The notes under the pieces: model-generated
The model's input: only the letters and a program-made list of their open reading frames with translations
Databases searched by the model: none
Told to the model about the DNA's origin: nothing
NCBI RefSeq assembly: GCF_020283565.1
Contig: NC_060064.1
Coordinates: 11,800,337 to 11,864,336, forward strand
Length of the DNA stretch: 64,000 nt
Reading direction: 5' to 3'
From: Trifolium pratense
Lineage: Eukaryota > Streptophyta > Magnoliopsida > Fabales > Fabaceae
Translations under genes and position numbers: made by a program
Part shown: piece after piece, positions 1 to 11,345 of the stretch
How positions within the stretch are numbered: the first letter of the stretch is position 1
Layout: each line of letters starts with the position of its first letter

Positions 1-51
1 AAGATGTTGACTTCACAAGTTTTAAGATAATATTACTATCTTTAGTTACCT

Positions 52-77
52 TAACCGGTGCCCCCGGGCACCGGTTA
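52..77. repeat. GC-rich perfect palindrome
   Basis: Two perfect 12-bp arms (52-63 and 66-77, starting TAACCGGTGCCC) flank a CC spacer in otherwise AT-rich DNA. The sequence resembles the GC-rich ends of the MITE at 12673-12857, so it may be one terminus of a related element that runs off the window. The rest of 1-514 shows no gene. Confidence 0.5.
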
Positions 78-528
78 GCATTTTCCATTTTCTTTTCTTC
101 TTTTTCTTCTTCCTCTTCCTTTGTGTTTCTCTTCATCCCATTATTGTCTTCATTTGTGTTTCTTTACCTCTCATTATAGAATTTGAACCCATTTTTTCCT
201 GCACATTTGTTGTGTTAGAAGTATACGTGAACTGATCCATTTGATTATTTACTCACTCAATCTTGAATTTGATTAACGTATTTATGTTCAAATATTAATT
301 CAGATCATTTATGTCTGCATTAATTCAATTCACGAATTGTGTACCATTTGTGAATCCTAGAGCTTTGAAAATTTAAGACCAAAACATGCCAAAGAAAAGT
401 AAACAAAGGTTTGCTAGAAATTATAGATGATCATTGTACACTGCTAACAAAAATGCATGCAAAATGTTCAAAATCAACCTTCCACAATCTTTTAATGTTT
501 TCTTTTTAATAAATATGCAGTTCAAAAG

Positions 529-659
529 TCTCGGTGAGCATAACTCAATTTGCAGGGACATTACATATAATATGCAAAGACCGGGGTTCGAACCCTGGTA
601 CTCCCACTTATTCACCCTAAAAAGTGAAATTATAGCCACTAAACTATTTGACAAAAAAA
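529..659 (+). mobile_element. tRNA-derived SINE with 14-bp target duplication
   Basis: A box A-like stretch (GGTGAGCATAACTCAATTTG, near 534) and a box B (GGTTCGAACC, near 585) form a split RNA polymerase III promoter. The body ends in TTTGAC plus an A-run. A perfect 14-bp direct repeat (ATGCAGTTCAAAAG) lies on both sides, at 515-528 and 660-673. The right copy ends 7 bp from the stop codon of the GH3 gene on the opposite strand, so the SINE lies in that gene's 3' UTR or just beyond it. Confidence 0.9.
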
Positions 660-680
660 ATGCAGTTCAAAAGATTATAG

Positions 681-3600
681 CTACTGAGAGTAAATAGCTT
701 TAGTAGGTTTGGTAGAAAGGCCAAACCCAAATGGGAAAAGGGGATCATAATGAGAATCGCCAACATTCATTGGAAGTTGATCAACACTTTTGAACCATGT
801 TCGTGGAAGCTTTCCTGTAAAACCATAGTCACCAAATAAAACATCAGCCACACCTTGTCCTTCACTACCTGGTAACCAACCAGCAACAACTGCATCTATC
901 AAACCAACATACGGTTCAATAACTAAAGGGCGTCCCGAAATAATGATAACCACACATTTTATAGCTCCACAAACATTTGTTATGGTTTCAGGACCAGGAT
1001 TAGGGATTGTCAAGTTCATGCTGTCACCATGCATTTCAGCGTAAGGATGCTCTCCTACTACAACTATGGCATAGGAAAATCCATTGGATTCGACAAACTC
1101 TATATCAGGGTTCTCCTTGTAGATCACTATGGTCTCTGGATCAACAGTGTTTTTCACGGCAGTGAGAATCGTAGTCCCTGATCATATCAAGAAGGTTTAC
1201 AATATTACGAAGGGTAACAACTCTTTGGATAAACAACTTAATCAAGTGCGTATATCATACATGCTTACGGTATAAGTACTCATGCATAAGCTATTTCTAT
1301 AACAGAAAGATAAAATAAAGTCAAACTACTTTCATATAAGCTATGAGTTGATTTCATAAGTTATCTTGGAGAGCTTATGGAAATAAGCTGAAAACATCTT
1401 GTGGACATGTCATAAGTTGTTGCCAGAAAATAAGCTCGAATAAGCCAATCCAAACAAGGCTCTAGTATATGATAATAGAAATACAAATAAAATTTAAAAT
1501 TTATCTTACCTTTGAGATTATCGTTGCCACTGATTCCTTGCCATTCAATGGTCCAGCCACCACACTGATATCCTAGATTATTTGCATGGCTCCCAGCCAC
1601 AAGTATTTTCGGAACCTTTTTAGGAACAGGTAATAGAGGCTTCTCAGCAGATTTACCATTTTTTAGAAGGACCATGGATTTCCTTACAGCTTCCCTAGCT
1701 AGTTCTCTATGCTCCTGTTCAGAATTTCAATAATCACAGAAAAGATATTTATAGGGTGATCCTTATAAGTTACATCTATTTGTGAACTTTGCGAAATTAA
1801 AGGAAAATAGCTAACCTTAAACCCAAGATATTTGACCAAACTGTACTCAGCAAAAGGGTTCTCAAAAATACCCATCATGAATTTAACCCGCAAAATTCTT
1901 CTCACGGCATCGTCAATTCGACTCATTGGAATGAACTCATTTTTCACCAACACTGTTAGCTCATCAATGAATTCGATGTAGAACTTCGGAACCATGAACT
2001 GCAATGCAAACCCAAGAAAAATGTGTAACAATGTTAAATGTTCCTCATTGTATGAAACATCAATTCAAGCGTCTATATACCATATACTTTTGGCCTAAAC
2101 TACCATGTCAATGCCAGCAGAAACTCCTGCTAGAACCGAATAAGTGCAGTTTGCACGAAATGGAGAGGTGATCCTATCAATACCCTCAAAATCTGAAATA
2201 ACAAAGCCCTGTCATAATCAAAAAAAAGGTGAGGGGTTTAGTTGTTTGAAATTTTTGCATATATGATGATTTTGAGTTTCAATGATATATTTGATGAACA
2301 AACTATTTACCTGAAATTGGAGAGTGTTTTTGAGGAAGCCAGTAACTAGGTCATGGTGAGCATGCATTTTTACGCCATTCCAACTCGAGTAAGAGACCAT
2401 AATGGTTGCCACACCCTTGCTGATAGAGCTATAGTAGCCTGGCATGTGAATTCGCATCATTCCATCTCTATCTATAACAGTGTTACTCTCATCAATCCCA
2501 TTGGTTGTTCCACCGTCACCAACGTAGTGCTTAGCGCAACCTATAACCTTTTCTCTGTCCATAAGTATAAGAGTATTTCAGAAACCTAACACTCTAACTA
2601 AGCCAAAATCAACAGCGTGGTTTAACATAAGATAAGCATTTTATAGTATGGTGCAACATAACATGCGATTCAATTGAATTAAGAGCAGAAATATCAACTG
2701 CAAGGTTCAATTTAATTGATATACTCGAGTCATTCTTACTTTCCAGCGATAAATGGAACACCATATGGCATATTATCAGGGATGTCCCCTTGCAATCCTG
2801 ATATGATATCAGTCATAGCTTGAACTATTTTAGGATCTTCACTGTAGCTTTCATAACATCGACCCCATCTCGGATCTCTACAGACCTATCAAGTGTATAA
2901 GACAATGCTAAAATCTCGGTATAATTTGATAGCATTAAAAGTTGGAGGTATTTACTTACTGCTACACAAGGTGCATAAACATACTGAATTCCTGTTGCTC
3001 TAACTTCAAGTGCAGTTGCAGCTCCAATTCTCTTGACTAGTTCAGGGTCCCTAGCAGCAACATAGAAATATCTATTATTATCATTTATAAGAACATCCTT
3101 AATAACTGCTAGGTGAAATTCCCTAATGATTTACATACCTACACTATCATTGGTACATAGCAGCAGATTTACATACCTAAAATATCATTGGTACATAGCA
3201 GCAGAAAAGATATTCGGTTTCTAGACCTAACTGTGCACGCCTGACATATTTTGGTGTCTCGATTGCTTTAGAGATTGTTTTAGAATTTCTGATAACAAAT
3301 TTCATCTATTTTCGTGTCTTGATTGTTTCAAAATCACGTCTCAAAGTAATAGATTAAGGATTGCTCTACATAATCAAGGTTTTAGAGCCTCATAGCATCA
3401 CAATCCTTGCTGAGAATCACAATCAAATATGACTGTTAAACCATGTCAAGTAGGCAGCTTGGTAGGTTTCCAAGTAGGCAACTCTATTGGTGAGTTGATG
3501 ATCGCCGAAAGAGTTCTAACGAGAAGGCCGAGGTTCAATCTCTAGAAACTAACTAAACCACTAATTTACTAACATTTGCCTATAAAAAGTTACCTGGTAG

Positions 3601-4282
3601 CTCCAAGGCCAATATTGTGAGGAAAAATAGTTGCTTTGTAAACAGAGCTGTGACCATGAACAGCATCAATCCCATAAAACATTGGAATTCCAAGCCTTGT
3701 TGATAAAGCATCCTTCTGAAATTCATTCAACATATCAATCCAGTTTTCAGCAGAAGCCTTTGGAACTGGAATACTCCCTCCCTCACTCAGAACACTCCCT
3801 AATCAAAACACAAAGATTTTTCATAATTAGTGCTTAATTGAATGAATAAAATATACCTTGTTGAGCTCCCCCTAGGACGAATCGTTCGAAAGAACCCGAA
3901 TTCGATTCCTGGTGGGAACAATTCTTGGCTAGACTTTACTTACCTCGCGGTCGAACTTTGGATTACCGACCCCTTCCCTTGAGACCCAGAGGGTTAATAC
4001 AAAAAAAACACCTTAGAAAATGGAGGAAACAAAAAGTAAAAACCAAACATTATCTTTACCTATAAAATACTTTTTGAGCACACCATTAGATGCATATTTG
4101 CGCTCAATTTGTAACATTTGACCAATTTTCTCCTCAAGAGTCATTCTGCTAATAAGATCCTCAACCCTAATACTAACTGACTCATTAGGGTTCTTATACT
4201 TCATCATATCTTCTGTCTCCAATAAACCAGCCCAAGTACTTAATAGCCAAAACCCCACCAAAAATATGGGAATTTTTTCCAT
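681..4282 (-). CDS. Family 3 glycoside hydrolase (exo-beta-glucanase/beta-glucosidase type), nine exons
   Basis: Reading the minus strand gives nine exons, all with GT-AG borders and in phase: 4282-4060, 3798-3594, 3050-2960, 2885-2740, 2554-2311, 2208-2104, 1998-1816, 1714-1510, 1177-681. They total 1899 nt, or 632 residues, close to the ~630 of plant secreted GH3 exoglucanases such as barley ExoI. An N-terminal hydrophobic signal peptide ([19 protein letters not shown]) implies secretion to the cell wall. Family landmarks in order are [45 protein letters not shown] (nucleophile Asp near residue 309), [19 protein letters not shown] (the region that holds the acid/base Glu in the barley enzyme) and [21 protein letters not shown]. 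The nucleophile motif has Phe where I expect Trp (SDWEGID). The probable role is releasing glucose from cell-wall beta-glucans or oligosaccharides; exact substrate is unknown. Introns 1 and 2 hold SINE-like sequences. Confidence 0.93.
3487..3548 (+). mobile_element. Degenerate SINE-like fragment in GH3 intron 2
   Basis: TGGTGAGTTGATGATCGCC followed about 40 bp later by GAGGTTCAATCTC resembles decayed box A and box B spacing. No poly(A) tail or target duplication is clear, so the borders are approximate. Confidence 0.35.
3860..4009 (+). mobile_element. SINE in GH3 intron 1
   Basis: A box A-like start (GTTGAGCTCCCCCTAGGA) and a box B-like stretch (AATTCGATTCCTGG) are followed by a SINE body ending AGAGGGTTAATAC plus eight A. 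Flanks ACCTTG and ACCTTAG could be a decayed target duplication. Its 3' end (AATAC plus A-run) resembles several of the very short tail insertions in this window. Confidence 0.65.
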
Positions 4283-4923
4283 TTTAGCACCTCCTATTCA
4301 CTGAATCTAATTCTCAACTAAGATTCTGTTCATAGAAAGAAAGATTCATTATCATTATGCATTTACATTAACCTCAAATATAATGATGAAAACTAAGTAC
4401 CCTTTAAAAATAATTAACACAAAATAAATATGATACATTGAGATTTGAGATTGATATATAGGCTTATAGTACAAGAAATCACCTTGAGTTTATGTGGAAT
4501 TGGAAAGTCTGAATTCAATGACACTGTGCATAGAATGAAGTATCAACCATCATCATCACCAAATGCTGAAAAACAGAAGAAATGTAAAAATAAGTCAAAC
4601 AAAGAAAGAAATAGTTGATTGAATAAGAAATGATTAATAGCCAAATTAATAAGTTAGATGAAAAAGATTGAAATTGAAAAAAATATTGCAACTAACAAGT
4701 AGACGTGGCAGGTGACACATTACTTCCGACATATGCTATCTTGCAAGATCTTCAATTAGATCTGATGTGATGCAATGCGATCATGTAAATAAATTTAATA
4801 CTATAAAAGAAGATATACAATATCTTTTGCATACTTCAATTTATTTTTTACCTATACTTCAATTTAATCTTTTGCATTATGAAGAATTTTTACTCTCTTC
4901 TCCACTATATTTGGACACATGGT

Positions 4924-4998
4924 CCAATCAATTTTCTTTATTTTTTTTTGACAATCAGTAAAGAAATGCAAGGACTTCCCAATCAATTTTCTTTATTT
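4924..4998 (-). repeat. Short tail insertion with 20-bp direct repeat
   Basis: A 20-bp direct repeat (4924-4943 and 4979-4998) brackets a 35-bp insert (4944-4978) that on the minus strand ends ...ACTGATTGTC plus an A-run. This matches a 5'-truncated retroposon 3' tail with a target-site duplication. Confidence 0.8.
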
Positions 4999-5018
4999 AA
5001 ATAAGTTATTTTGTCCTT

Positions 5019-5062
5019 ATCTCAAATTTATTTTTTTTTTTGACAAAAATCTCAAATTTATT
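5019..5062 (-). repeat. Short tail insertion with 14-bp direct repeat
   Basis: ATCTCAAATTTATT occurs at 5019-5032 and 5049-5062. The 16-bp insert between them is a T-run followed by GACAAAA, i.e. TTTTGTC plus A-run on the minus strand. Confidence 0.75.
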
Positions 5063-5356
5063 ATTTAGTCTCTACAAAAAATTTCAACATGTCTCGATCC
5101 CAAAATATTTTTCATCGCGATTATTGATCTCTGTTTTTAAATCAACTCATATGTATCATTTGAAAAAAATAATTTTTTTCGTTATCATGTTTAATACATT
5201 ATAAAAATCTTTTGCAAAAAGTTGATTCTTTTAAGGGTTAATTAATTAATTTTTTTGTCCTTACGTTATTTTAGTCATGTTTAGATCATTCGAAGACATG
5301 AGTTGAACGGTTGCCAATTGGATCTTTAATATTGTCCTAAGAGCACATGTTAAGCT

Positions 5357-6033
5357 AGAGCTGTCAAAATAGGCTAGTCCGAATGGGCCGGCCCGCCAAG
5401 CCCGATTTTTTCCCGGGCTCGGGCTTTGAAAATCCTATCCCGAATTATTTCCGGCTTTTTAGCCCTGCCCGACAAAGCCGATTAAAATATGGGCTAGCCC
5501 GAATGGGCCGCGGGCGGCCCGCAAGCCCGAAAAAATTAAAATTAAAAAAATAAAATATAAATATAAATATTTTGTTTTGGATGATTTGAAATTAGTTTGT
5601 AATATAAATTATAAAACACCGTCCGCTACTTAAGTAGCAGATGAGTAAAAATAGGGCACCCAAGAAACTCGTAGGTAGCGGATAAGTAAAAATAGAGCGC
5701 GCGAGAAACTCGTACGTAGTGGATGAATAAAAATAGGGCGCGCGAGAAACTCGTACGTAGCGGATGAGTAAAAATAGGGCACCCAAGAAACTCGTAGGTA
5801 GCGGATGAGTAAAAATAGAACGCGCGAGAAACTCGTACGTAGTTGATGAATAAAAATAGGGCGCGCGAGAAACTTGTACGTAGCGGATGAGTAAAAATAG
5901 GGCGCGCGAGAAACTCGTACGTAGCGGATGAGTAAAAATAGGGCGCGCGAGAAAGTCGTAGGTAGCGGATGAGTAAAAATATGACGCGCGAGAAACTCGT
6001 AGATAGGGGATGAGTAAAAATAGGGCGCGCGAG

Positions 6034-6085
<52 letters not shown>

Positions 6086-6320
6086 CGGATGAGTAAAAAA
6101 TAGGACGCGCGAAAATTATTAATGCTATTTACATGGTTGAGTTTGAGCACTAGAAGTAAAAAAAAAATAAAAAATAAAAAACCGGGCCGGTCCGAAAGCC
6201 CGACTACCCGTACCGGGCCGGGCTCGGGCACTAATTTTGATAGCCCGTTTTTTATCCGGGCTTTTTAGCCCTGCCCGACGAAGCCCGAAGCCCGACCAGG
6301 CCGCCCGTTTTGACAGCTCT
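5357..6320. mobile_element. Mutator-like element with internal 42-bp minisatellite (copy 1)
   Basis: Inverted ends share AGAGCTGTCAAAA and continue into GC-rich GGGC/GCCCG sequence. A perfect 10-bp duplication (ATGTTAAGCT) flanks the element at 5347-5356 and 6321-6330, typical of Mutator-type insertions. The middle (about 5640-6100) is a tandem array with a period near 42 bp, built from GCGCGCGAGAAACTCGTA(C/G)GTAG plus CGGATGAGTAAAAATAGG, ending in a (TA)n run. Repetitive FYFYSSATYEFLARPIF-type reading frames through it come from the minisatellite and are not proteins. No transposase is present. Confidence 0.85.
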
Positions 6321-6617
6321 ATGTTAAGCTAGCTAAAAATAGAAATATAGCATTAAGATACAAAGAATTTAATGTTTAGATAATTGAATATCATAAGTTC
6401 AATAATTTTTTTTTCATATTTATCTTCTTAACATGTGCCCTAAAAGACCATGTTAGGGAACATGTTATCTGATAAATAATTATAATTATATAGCTAATTA
6501 ACTAAATAATTACCTTCAATGGGCAGGGCCTCTTTGGGTATCTAATATGTATGTATGTCTAGTCGAGATATATATATTTTATTTTTATATTATGAATCTG
6601 TATTGTGGTGCTATGTA

Positions 6618-6975
6618 ATGAAAATGAAGGAACACTATTATAATAATAATATTGATTGATAAGTAATATATGGTTTATATTTCTATTTGTTACAACTTTA
6701 CAAAAGCATGTTTGTACTTATACAATAAACTCCAACGTATACTTTTAGTGTATTAGTGTATTAGGAAAGGAAATTATATTAGCATGAATTAAGGTTCTAA
6801 ACAAATCATAGTTGGACATGATTGATTTTGTTTTACTCCATGAATTAATGCTGAGCATTTAAGAAGATTTTCTTCCAACAGTTTGAATTCATTCCATGAT
6901 TTCTTGTAATGTTTGACTTTGTCAATTACCACAATTTGGGCTTGACTTGAGGTGCTTATGTTTTGGTTCTTTACA
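6618..6975 (-). repeat. 3' LTR of deleted copia element
   Basis: Direct copy of 8318-8673, with a few substitutions and small length changes in the (ATA)n part. On the minus strand it begins TGTAAAGAACC and ends near TTCATTTTCA. Confidence 0.88.
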
Positions 6976-8316
6976 CCCCCCTTCAAGCTCGGCAGTGATA
7001 TAGAATGAACGCCAAGCTTGCGACGAAATGTAGAAAATGAATCCTTTGGTAATGATTTTGTGAACACATCTGCAATTTGTTGAGTAGTGGGTAGATATCG
7101 TAGTCGGAGATCACCAGTAATAACTTTTTCTCTGATAAAGTGATAATCAATGTCAATGTGTTTTGTGCGAGCATGGAAGACCGGATTGTGAGACATGTGA
7201 ATGGCACTTTGGTTGTCACAAAAGATGAGTCGACGATGTTCAAGCGGAATGCCGAGATCGTGCAGTAAATATTGAAGCCAAGTAAGTTCAGCTGTTGTGG
7301 TTGCTAAAGCTCTATATTCAGCTTCAGCACTTGAACGAGATACTGTGGGTTGTTTCTTTGAAGCCCATGATATACAATGTGATCCAAAGTAAATGCAAAA
7401 ACTTGTGGTGCTCCTTCTAGTGGTTGGACAACCAGCCCAATCTGCATCACAAAACGCAGTAAGATTAAGAGAACTTTGATTTAAGTAACGAAGACCATGT
7501 GTTAATGTTCCTTTTATGTAACGCAAAATGCATTTAACAGCTCGAAGTGTTGGCACACAAGATTGACAACATGGGTTAGATCAGGTCGAGTGAAAGTGAG
7601 ATATTGGAGAGATCCACATAAACGACGATATTCGGTAGCGTTAACTGGATTGTTATCATCTGGAAGTTCATTTGGTTTGGAAGCAATAAGAGTGTTGATT
7701 TTTGAGGCATCAAACATATTTTCTCTTTGTAGAAGGTCGTGTGCATACTTGGTTTGGGATATGGTGATGCCACCACAAAAATGCTTGATTTCAATTCCAA
7801 TAAAATAATGAAGTTGCCTTAAATCTTTTAGAGCAAATTTTTCATGAAGTTGTTTGACAAGGTGAGAGATGAAGGAATGATCATTGCCCGTGAGGATTAT
7901 GTAATCTGCATAAACAAGTAAAAGAGTGAAGTTAGTGTCATAACAATGAATAAATAGAGAAGAGTCAGCTTTACTGCAAATGAAGGCAAGAGAAATTAGA
8001 CAAGCAGACAACTTTTCAAACCAAGCACGTGGAGCTTGTTTGAGGCTGTAAAGAGATTTATGGAGTTGGCAAACATGATTTGGGAGATGTGGATGTTCAA
8101 AACTTGGTGGCTGTTCCATGTAAACACATTCATTTAGTGTTCCATGTAAGAATGCATTTTTGACATCTAATTGTTTAAGAGGCCATTTGAAGTGTACAAC
8201 TAAAGAAAGGATGACGCGTATGGTAGGAACCTTGATAACTGGGCTAAACGTTTCTCCAATGTCAAGACCAGGGATTTGAGTGTAGCCTTTGGCTACTAGG
8301 CGAGCTTTGATACCAT
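6976..8316 (-). pseudogene. Truncated copia pol: reverse transcriptase and RNase H
   Basis: The 5' part reads ARLVAKGYTQIPG, the LDVKNAFLHG motif and [11 protein letters not shown] of Ty1/copia reverse transcriptase. The catalytic YVDD box has become YADY, so the enzyme should be dead. Near 7556-7570 a small deletion shifts the frame between VNLVCQ and PTLRAVK. The following frame carries RNase H ([41 protein letters not shown]). No gag, protease or integrase remains. Confidence 0.9.
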
Positions 8317-8317
8317 A

Positions 8318-8673
8318 ATGAAAATGAAGGAACACTATTATAATAATAATAATAATATTGATTGATAAGTAATATATGGTTTATATTTCTATTTGTTACA
8401 ACTTTACAAAAGTATGTTTGTACTTATACAATAAACTCCAACATATACTTTTAGTGTATTAGAAAAGGAAATTATATTAGCATGAATTAAGGTTCTAAAC
8501 AAATCATAGTTGGACATGATTGATTTTGTTTTACTCCATGAATTAATGCTGAGCATTTAAGAAGATTTTCTTCCAACGGTTTGAATTCATTCCATGATTT
8601 CTTGTAATGTTTGACTTTGTCAATTGACACAATTTGGGTTTGACTTGAGGTGCTTATGTTTTGGTTCTTTACA
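8318..8673 (-). repeat. 5' LTR of deleted copia element
   Basis: Near-identical partner of 6618-6975. It is followed on the minus strand by the TGGTATCA primer-binding motif. Confidence 0.88.
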
Positions 8674-8847
8674 CAATGTATAGACATACATAATTGGGCT
8701 ACTTTCTTTTGATGTGGATAGATGGTTTTAGAATTCTTAGCATAACACTCAAAATATTGAGAGAGAAGAGAGAATGGATAAAACTAAATATGATTTCATT
8801 AAACTAATGACTAGTAAACAAAAGCTTGTAAATTAAATCAGTTAAAA

Positions 8848-9261
8848 CCAATGTTTTGAAAACCGGACCGGACCGGCCGGTCCGACCGGTTCGACCACGA
8901 ACCGGTGCCCTCGGCGGTCCGGTCGACTAGCAAGAACCGCTAGTCAGTGGAACCGGTCAAAAACCGGTGTGAACCGGTATGAACCGGTGTGAACCGGTGA
9001 ACCGGAAAACCGGCCGGTTTTTCTCTCACTTAAAAAAAAAAAAAAAAAACTGATTTTTTAATTAAAAAAAACGATGGATTGAAATTGAAAGGTTAAAAAA
9101 TCAAAAATCTTTCCTTTCCAACCATAGACTCAAACACGTGAAAAAAATTTATGAACGGTTCAATATAAACGGTTCAATAACGGTTGAACCGATCTGACCG
9201 GTTGACCCTTGAACCAGTTGTCACAACGGTTCGACCTCCGGTCCGGTTCTTAAAACATTGG
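8848..9261. mobile_element. GC-rich MITE, CCGGACCGG family
   Basis: Inverted ends CCAATGTTTTGAAAACCGG and CCAATGTTTTAAGAACCGG enclose 414 bp dense in ACCGGT-type motifs. TTAAAA flanks both sides (8842-8847 and 9262-9267). No coding capacity. The superfamily is not certain. Confidence 0.75.
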
Positions 9262-9394
9262 TTAAAACTTAAAGTGGCTTTTTAAACTGTTTTAGGATCC
9301 AATTTAAAAATGGCAGGCGATATAGTAACTTTTTGGATTTTAAGTCAGGTTTGATCGGATTTAAAAACTTTTCTTAAACAGTTTTGTCCGATTT

Positions 9395-9444
9395 AAAAGT
9401 ACTTGGTTGGGTTTGTACCAAAAAAACAAAAGTACTTGGTTGGG
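9395..9444 (+). repeat. Short tail insertion with 17-bp direct repeat
   Basis: AAAAGTACTTGGTTGGG occurs at 9395-9411 and 9428-9444. The 16-bp insert is TTTGTACCAAAAAAAC. Confidence 0.8.
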
Positions 9445-10127
9445 CACATTTAATTTTTTTTTTAAAGAGGATGCCAAGTAGGTAAAAAAATGTATTAACA
9501 CTGATATCCAATAATATTTTTCCATTTTGCAATGTCATTATCTTGAATTAAAATATTGAAAAATTAATCTTTCACTTGCAAACTAATTCTCCGCTTTTTG
9601 CTCTATATTTGATTTTATCTCTTCTTCATCCAAACTCCTCCCACTCTTCATAAACATTTTTCTCCTTGATTTCTGTAGCACTTAGACTTTAACCCACTCT
9701 CTCTTTTCTAACAACATAATCATTACTGCAAACTACCACAACAAGATTACTACAAACCTCTTGTCTAGAATTTTCTTATTTTTAAAAAATATTATTTTAA
9801 AATTAAAATTGTAATATGATGTGTCAAAATTGTGGGTTTTGATTGGTTGTCTATGTAAATTTCTATTACACTGACTGCATATCATCTTTAAACTCGTTAA
9901 AAAGAGAGAAAATAGAATATCCACTGACAGTGTAAAATAATTTTACACCGTCAACTAATACCAACCATATTTTCCGCCACGTCACCCACTTCACCCCACT
10001 TTCTTCAACAAAATTTGTTTATTAGACGATCTGTAAAACTATTTTATACCGTCGATTCATATCCATTAAACTCTTAAAAAAATGTTCAAAAAGTTTTATA
10101 AGTATTTAAATCTATATTATCCGATTT

Positions 10128-10179
10128 AAAGTCACCAATTTAAATCTTGCAACCAAAAAAAAAGTCACCAATTTAAATC
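10128..10179 (+). repeat. Short tail insertion with 19-bp direct repeat
   Basis: A perfect 19-bp repeat at 10128-10146 and 10161-10179 brackets the 14-bp insert TTGCAACCAAAAAA. Confidence 0.82.
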
Positions 10180-10228
10180 AGCCCACTTTTTTTATTCTTC
10201 GTAACCAAAAAAAATAAATCAGCCCACT
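10174..10228 (+). repeat. Short tail insertion overlapping the previous one
   Basis: TAAATCAGCCCACT occurs at 10174-10187 and 10215-10228. The 27-bp insert ends TTCGTAACC plus eight A. Its left repeat overlaps the right repeat of the insertion at 10128-10179, so two events hit almost the same site. Confidence 0.78.
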
Positions 10229-10250
10229 CTAGATTTAATAACGTTTATTT

Positions 10251-10313
10251 AAATAAATTGATCCGATTTTTTTTTTTTTGACAGATACATAAACAAATAA
10301 ATTGATCCGATTT
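10251..10313 (-). repeat. Short tail insertion with 19-bp direct repeat
   Basis: A perfect 19-bp repeat at 10251-10269 and 10295-10313 brackets 25 bp. Read on the minus strand this is GTTTATGTATCTGTC plus an A-run. Confidence 0.82.
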
Positions 10314-10705
10314 AAAATCATAATCGTGTTTTTCTTATCATTGTTATTGTAAATTAAAAACAGCATGATGATCACAATGTATTTTCTTATCACTGCAATA
10401 AATTAATAAATTAAAAACATGTACTACATCCGTCGTTAATTATAAGATTTTTTTGAGATTTTTTATTGTTCCCTTCTATAAGATATCTTTCAAATTTTTA
10501 AGAGCATTAATTTTTTTTACCAATATATACCTCTAATTATAGTGTATCTTTTTCTACAATGTCTAATAAATAAACTAAAAAATATTAACTCATTTTCTAT
10601 CTTAAAAGATAAAATTGTAAAAGCAATATCAATTATCAACAAATTTAATACAACAATCAACTTTCTTAATCTCCATATTTTTCTCAAAGAAGTTTTATAG
10701 TTAGA

Positions 10706-10870
10706 TAGAGCTGTCAAATGGGCTGGACCAGCCCAGCTCAGTCCGGTCTGATGGGCCAATCAAAATAAATGGGTTAGACTGGCCCGACCCGATTATTATT
10801 GGGCTAATATTTATCAAGTCCGGCCCTTGTAGGCCAACTGGGCTAATGGATCAGTCCGGCCGATTTCACT
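10706..10870. mobile_element. One-ended relic with AGAGCTGTCAAA terminus
   Basis: AGAGCTGTCAAATGGGC followed by GC-rich GGCCC/GGGCC motifs matches the termini of the elements at 5357-6320 and 16926-17794. I found no opposite terminus, so this is a truncated or decayed relative. Confidence 0.5.
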
Positions 10871-11345
10871 TTACTTTTTTTTTTTCCTTTTTATTCATTA
10901 TATTTTTTATTTTATTTTAATGTATTAATTCTTCATAATTGTCAATTTTATTGAGATATTATTTGATGCAAGTGTAAATAATTTTTACATCAACACTAAA
11001 TATCAATTAAACTCTAATTTTAGGTAAATATACCCCATTTTATTAGGCTTATACATTTAAATATATTTTTTTATAATAATTTATCAATGATAATTTTTCA
11101 TTGATATTATTTTTTTTTTCTTTCTTTCTTAGCCTTAAGTCACCACCGCACAAGAATCATGACTTTGTTCCCCCAATTGATCTCTAGTCATCATTTTTTA
11201 ACCAAATAACCACATTCAATCATCTATGGCAAAAGAATAAAATGTGTGAATAAACAAAACAAAAAAACATGAGTTTGTCAGACCCATTATACCCGAGGCA
11301 GATCAGCTTTGTCTCGGACAAACTCATTTGACACCTTTTCATTTC

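Larger units (their letters stand above)
4283..5346. other. AT-rich intergenic stretch upstream of GH3
   Basis: No convincing gene. On the minus strand a CAAG/GTGATT donor-like site near 4483 and an acceptor-like site near 4304 would allow a 5' UTR intron for the GH3 gene. Two short tail insertions lie at 4924-4998 and 5019-5062. Confidence 0.5.
6618..8675 (-). mobile_element. Internally deleted Ty1/copia retrotransposon
   Basis: Two ~357-bp long terminal repeats enclose about 1.34 kb of minus-strand pol sequence. The 5-mer ATGTA lies at both outer edges (6613-6617 and 8676-8680), a probable target duplication. Inside the right (5') LTR the primer site TGGTATCA runs directly into the reverse transcriptase coding sequence, so gag, protease and integrase are missing. 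At the 3' side a G-run polypurine tract (near 6976-6985, read on the minus strand) precedes the left LTR. Confidence 0.88.
9262..10690. other. AT-rich intergenic stretch rich in short direct repeats
   Basis: No gene seen. Four short tail insertions lie here (listed separately). A partial Stowaway-like left end (TACTACATCCGTCGTTAATTATAAG near 10423) lacks a clear partner and may have been cut by the sequence starting near 10706. Confidence 0.45.

Noticed and set aside
540..600. A tRNA gene (box A and box B present)
   Set aside because: It does not fold into a cloverleaf with an acceptor stem; poly(A) tail and target duplication show a SINE.
5640..6050. Regularly spaced repeats resembling a CRISPR array
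   Set aside because: The repeats are contiguous with no unique spacers, and the context is a plant transposon.
5592..6231. Repetitive reading frames (FYFYSSATYEFLARPIF...) on the minus strand
   Set aside because: They are translations of a 42-bp minisatellite inside a transposon; 42 is a multiple of three, so frames stay open by chance.
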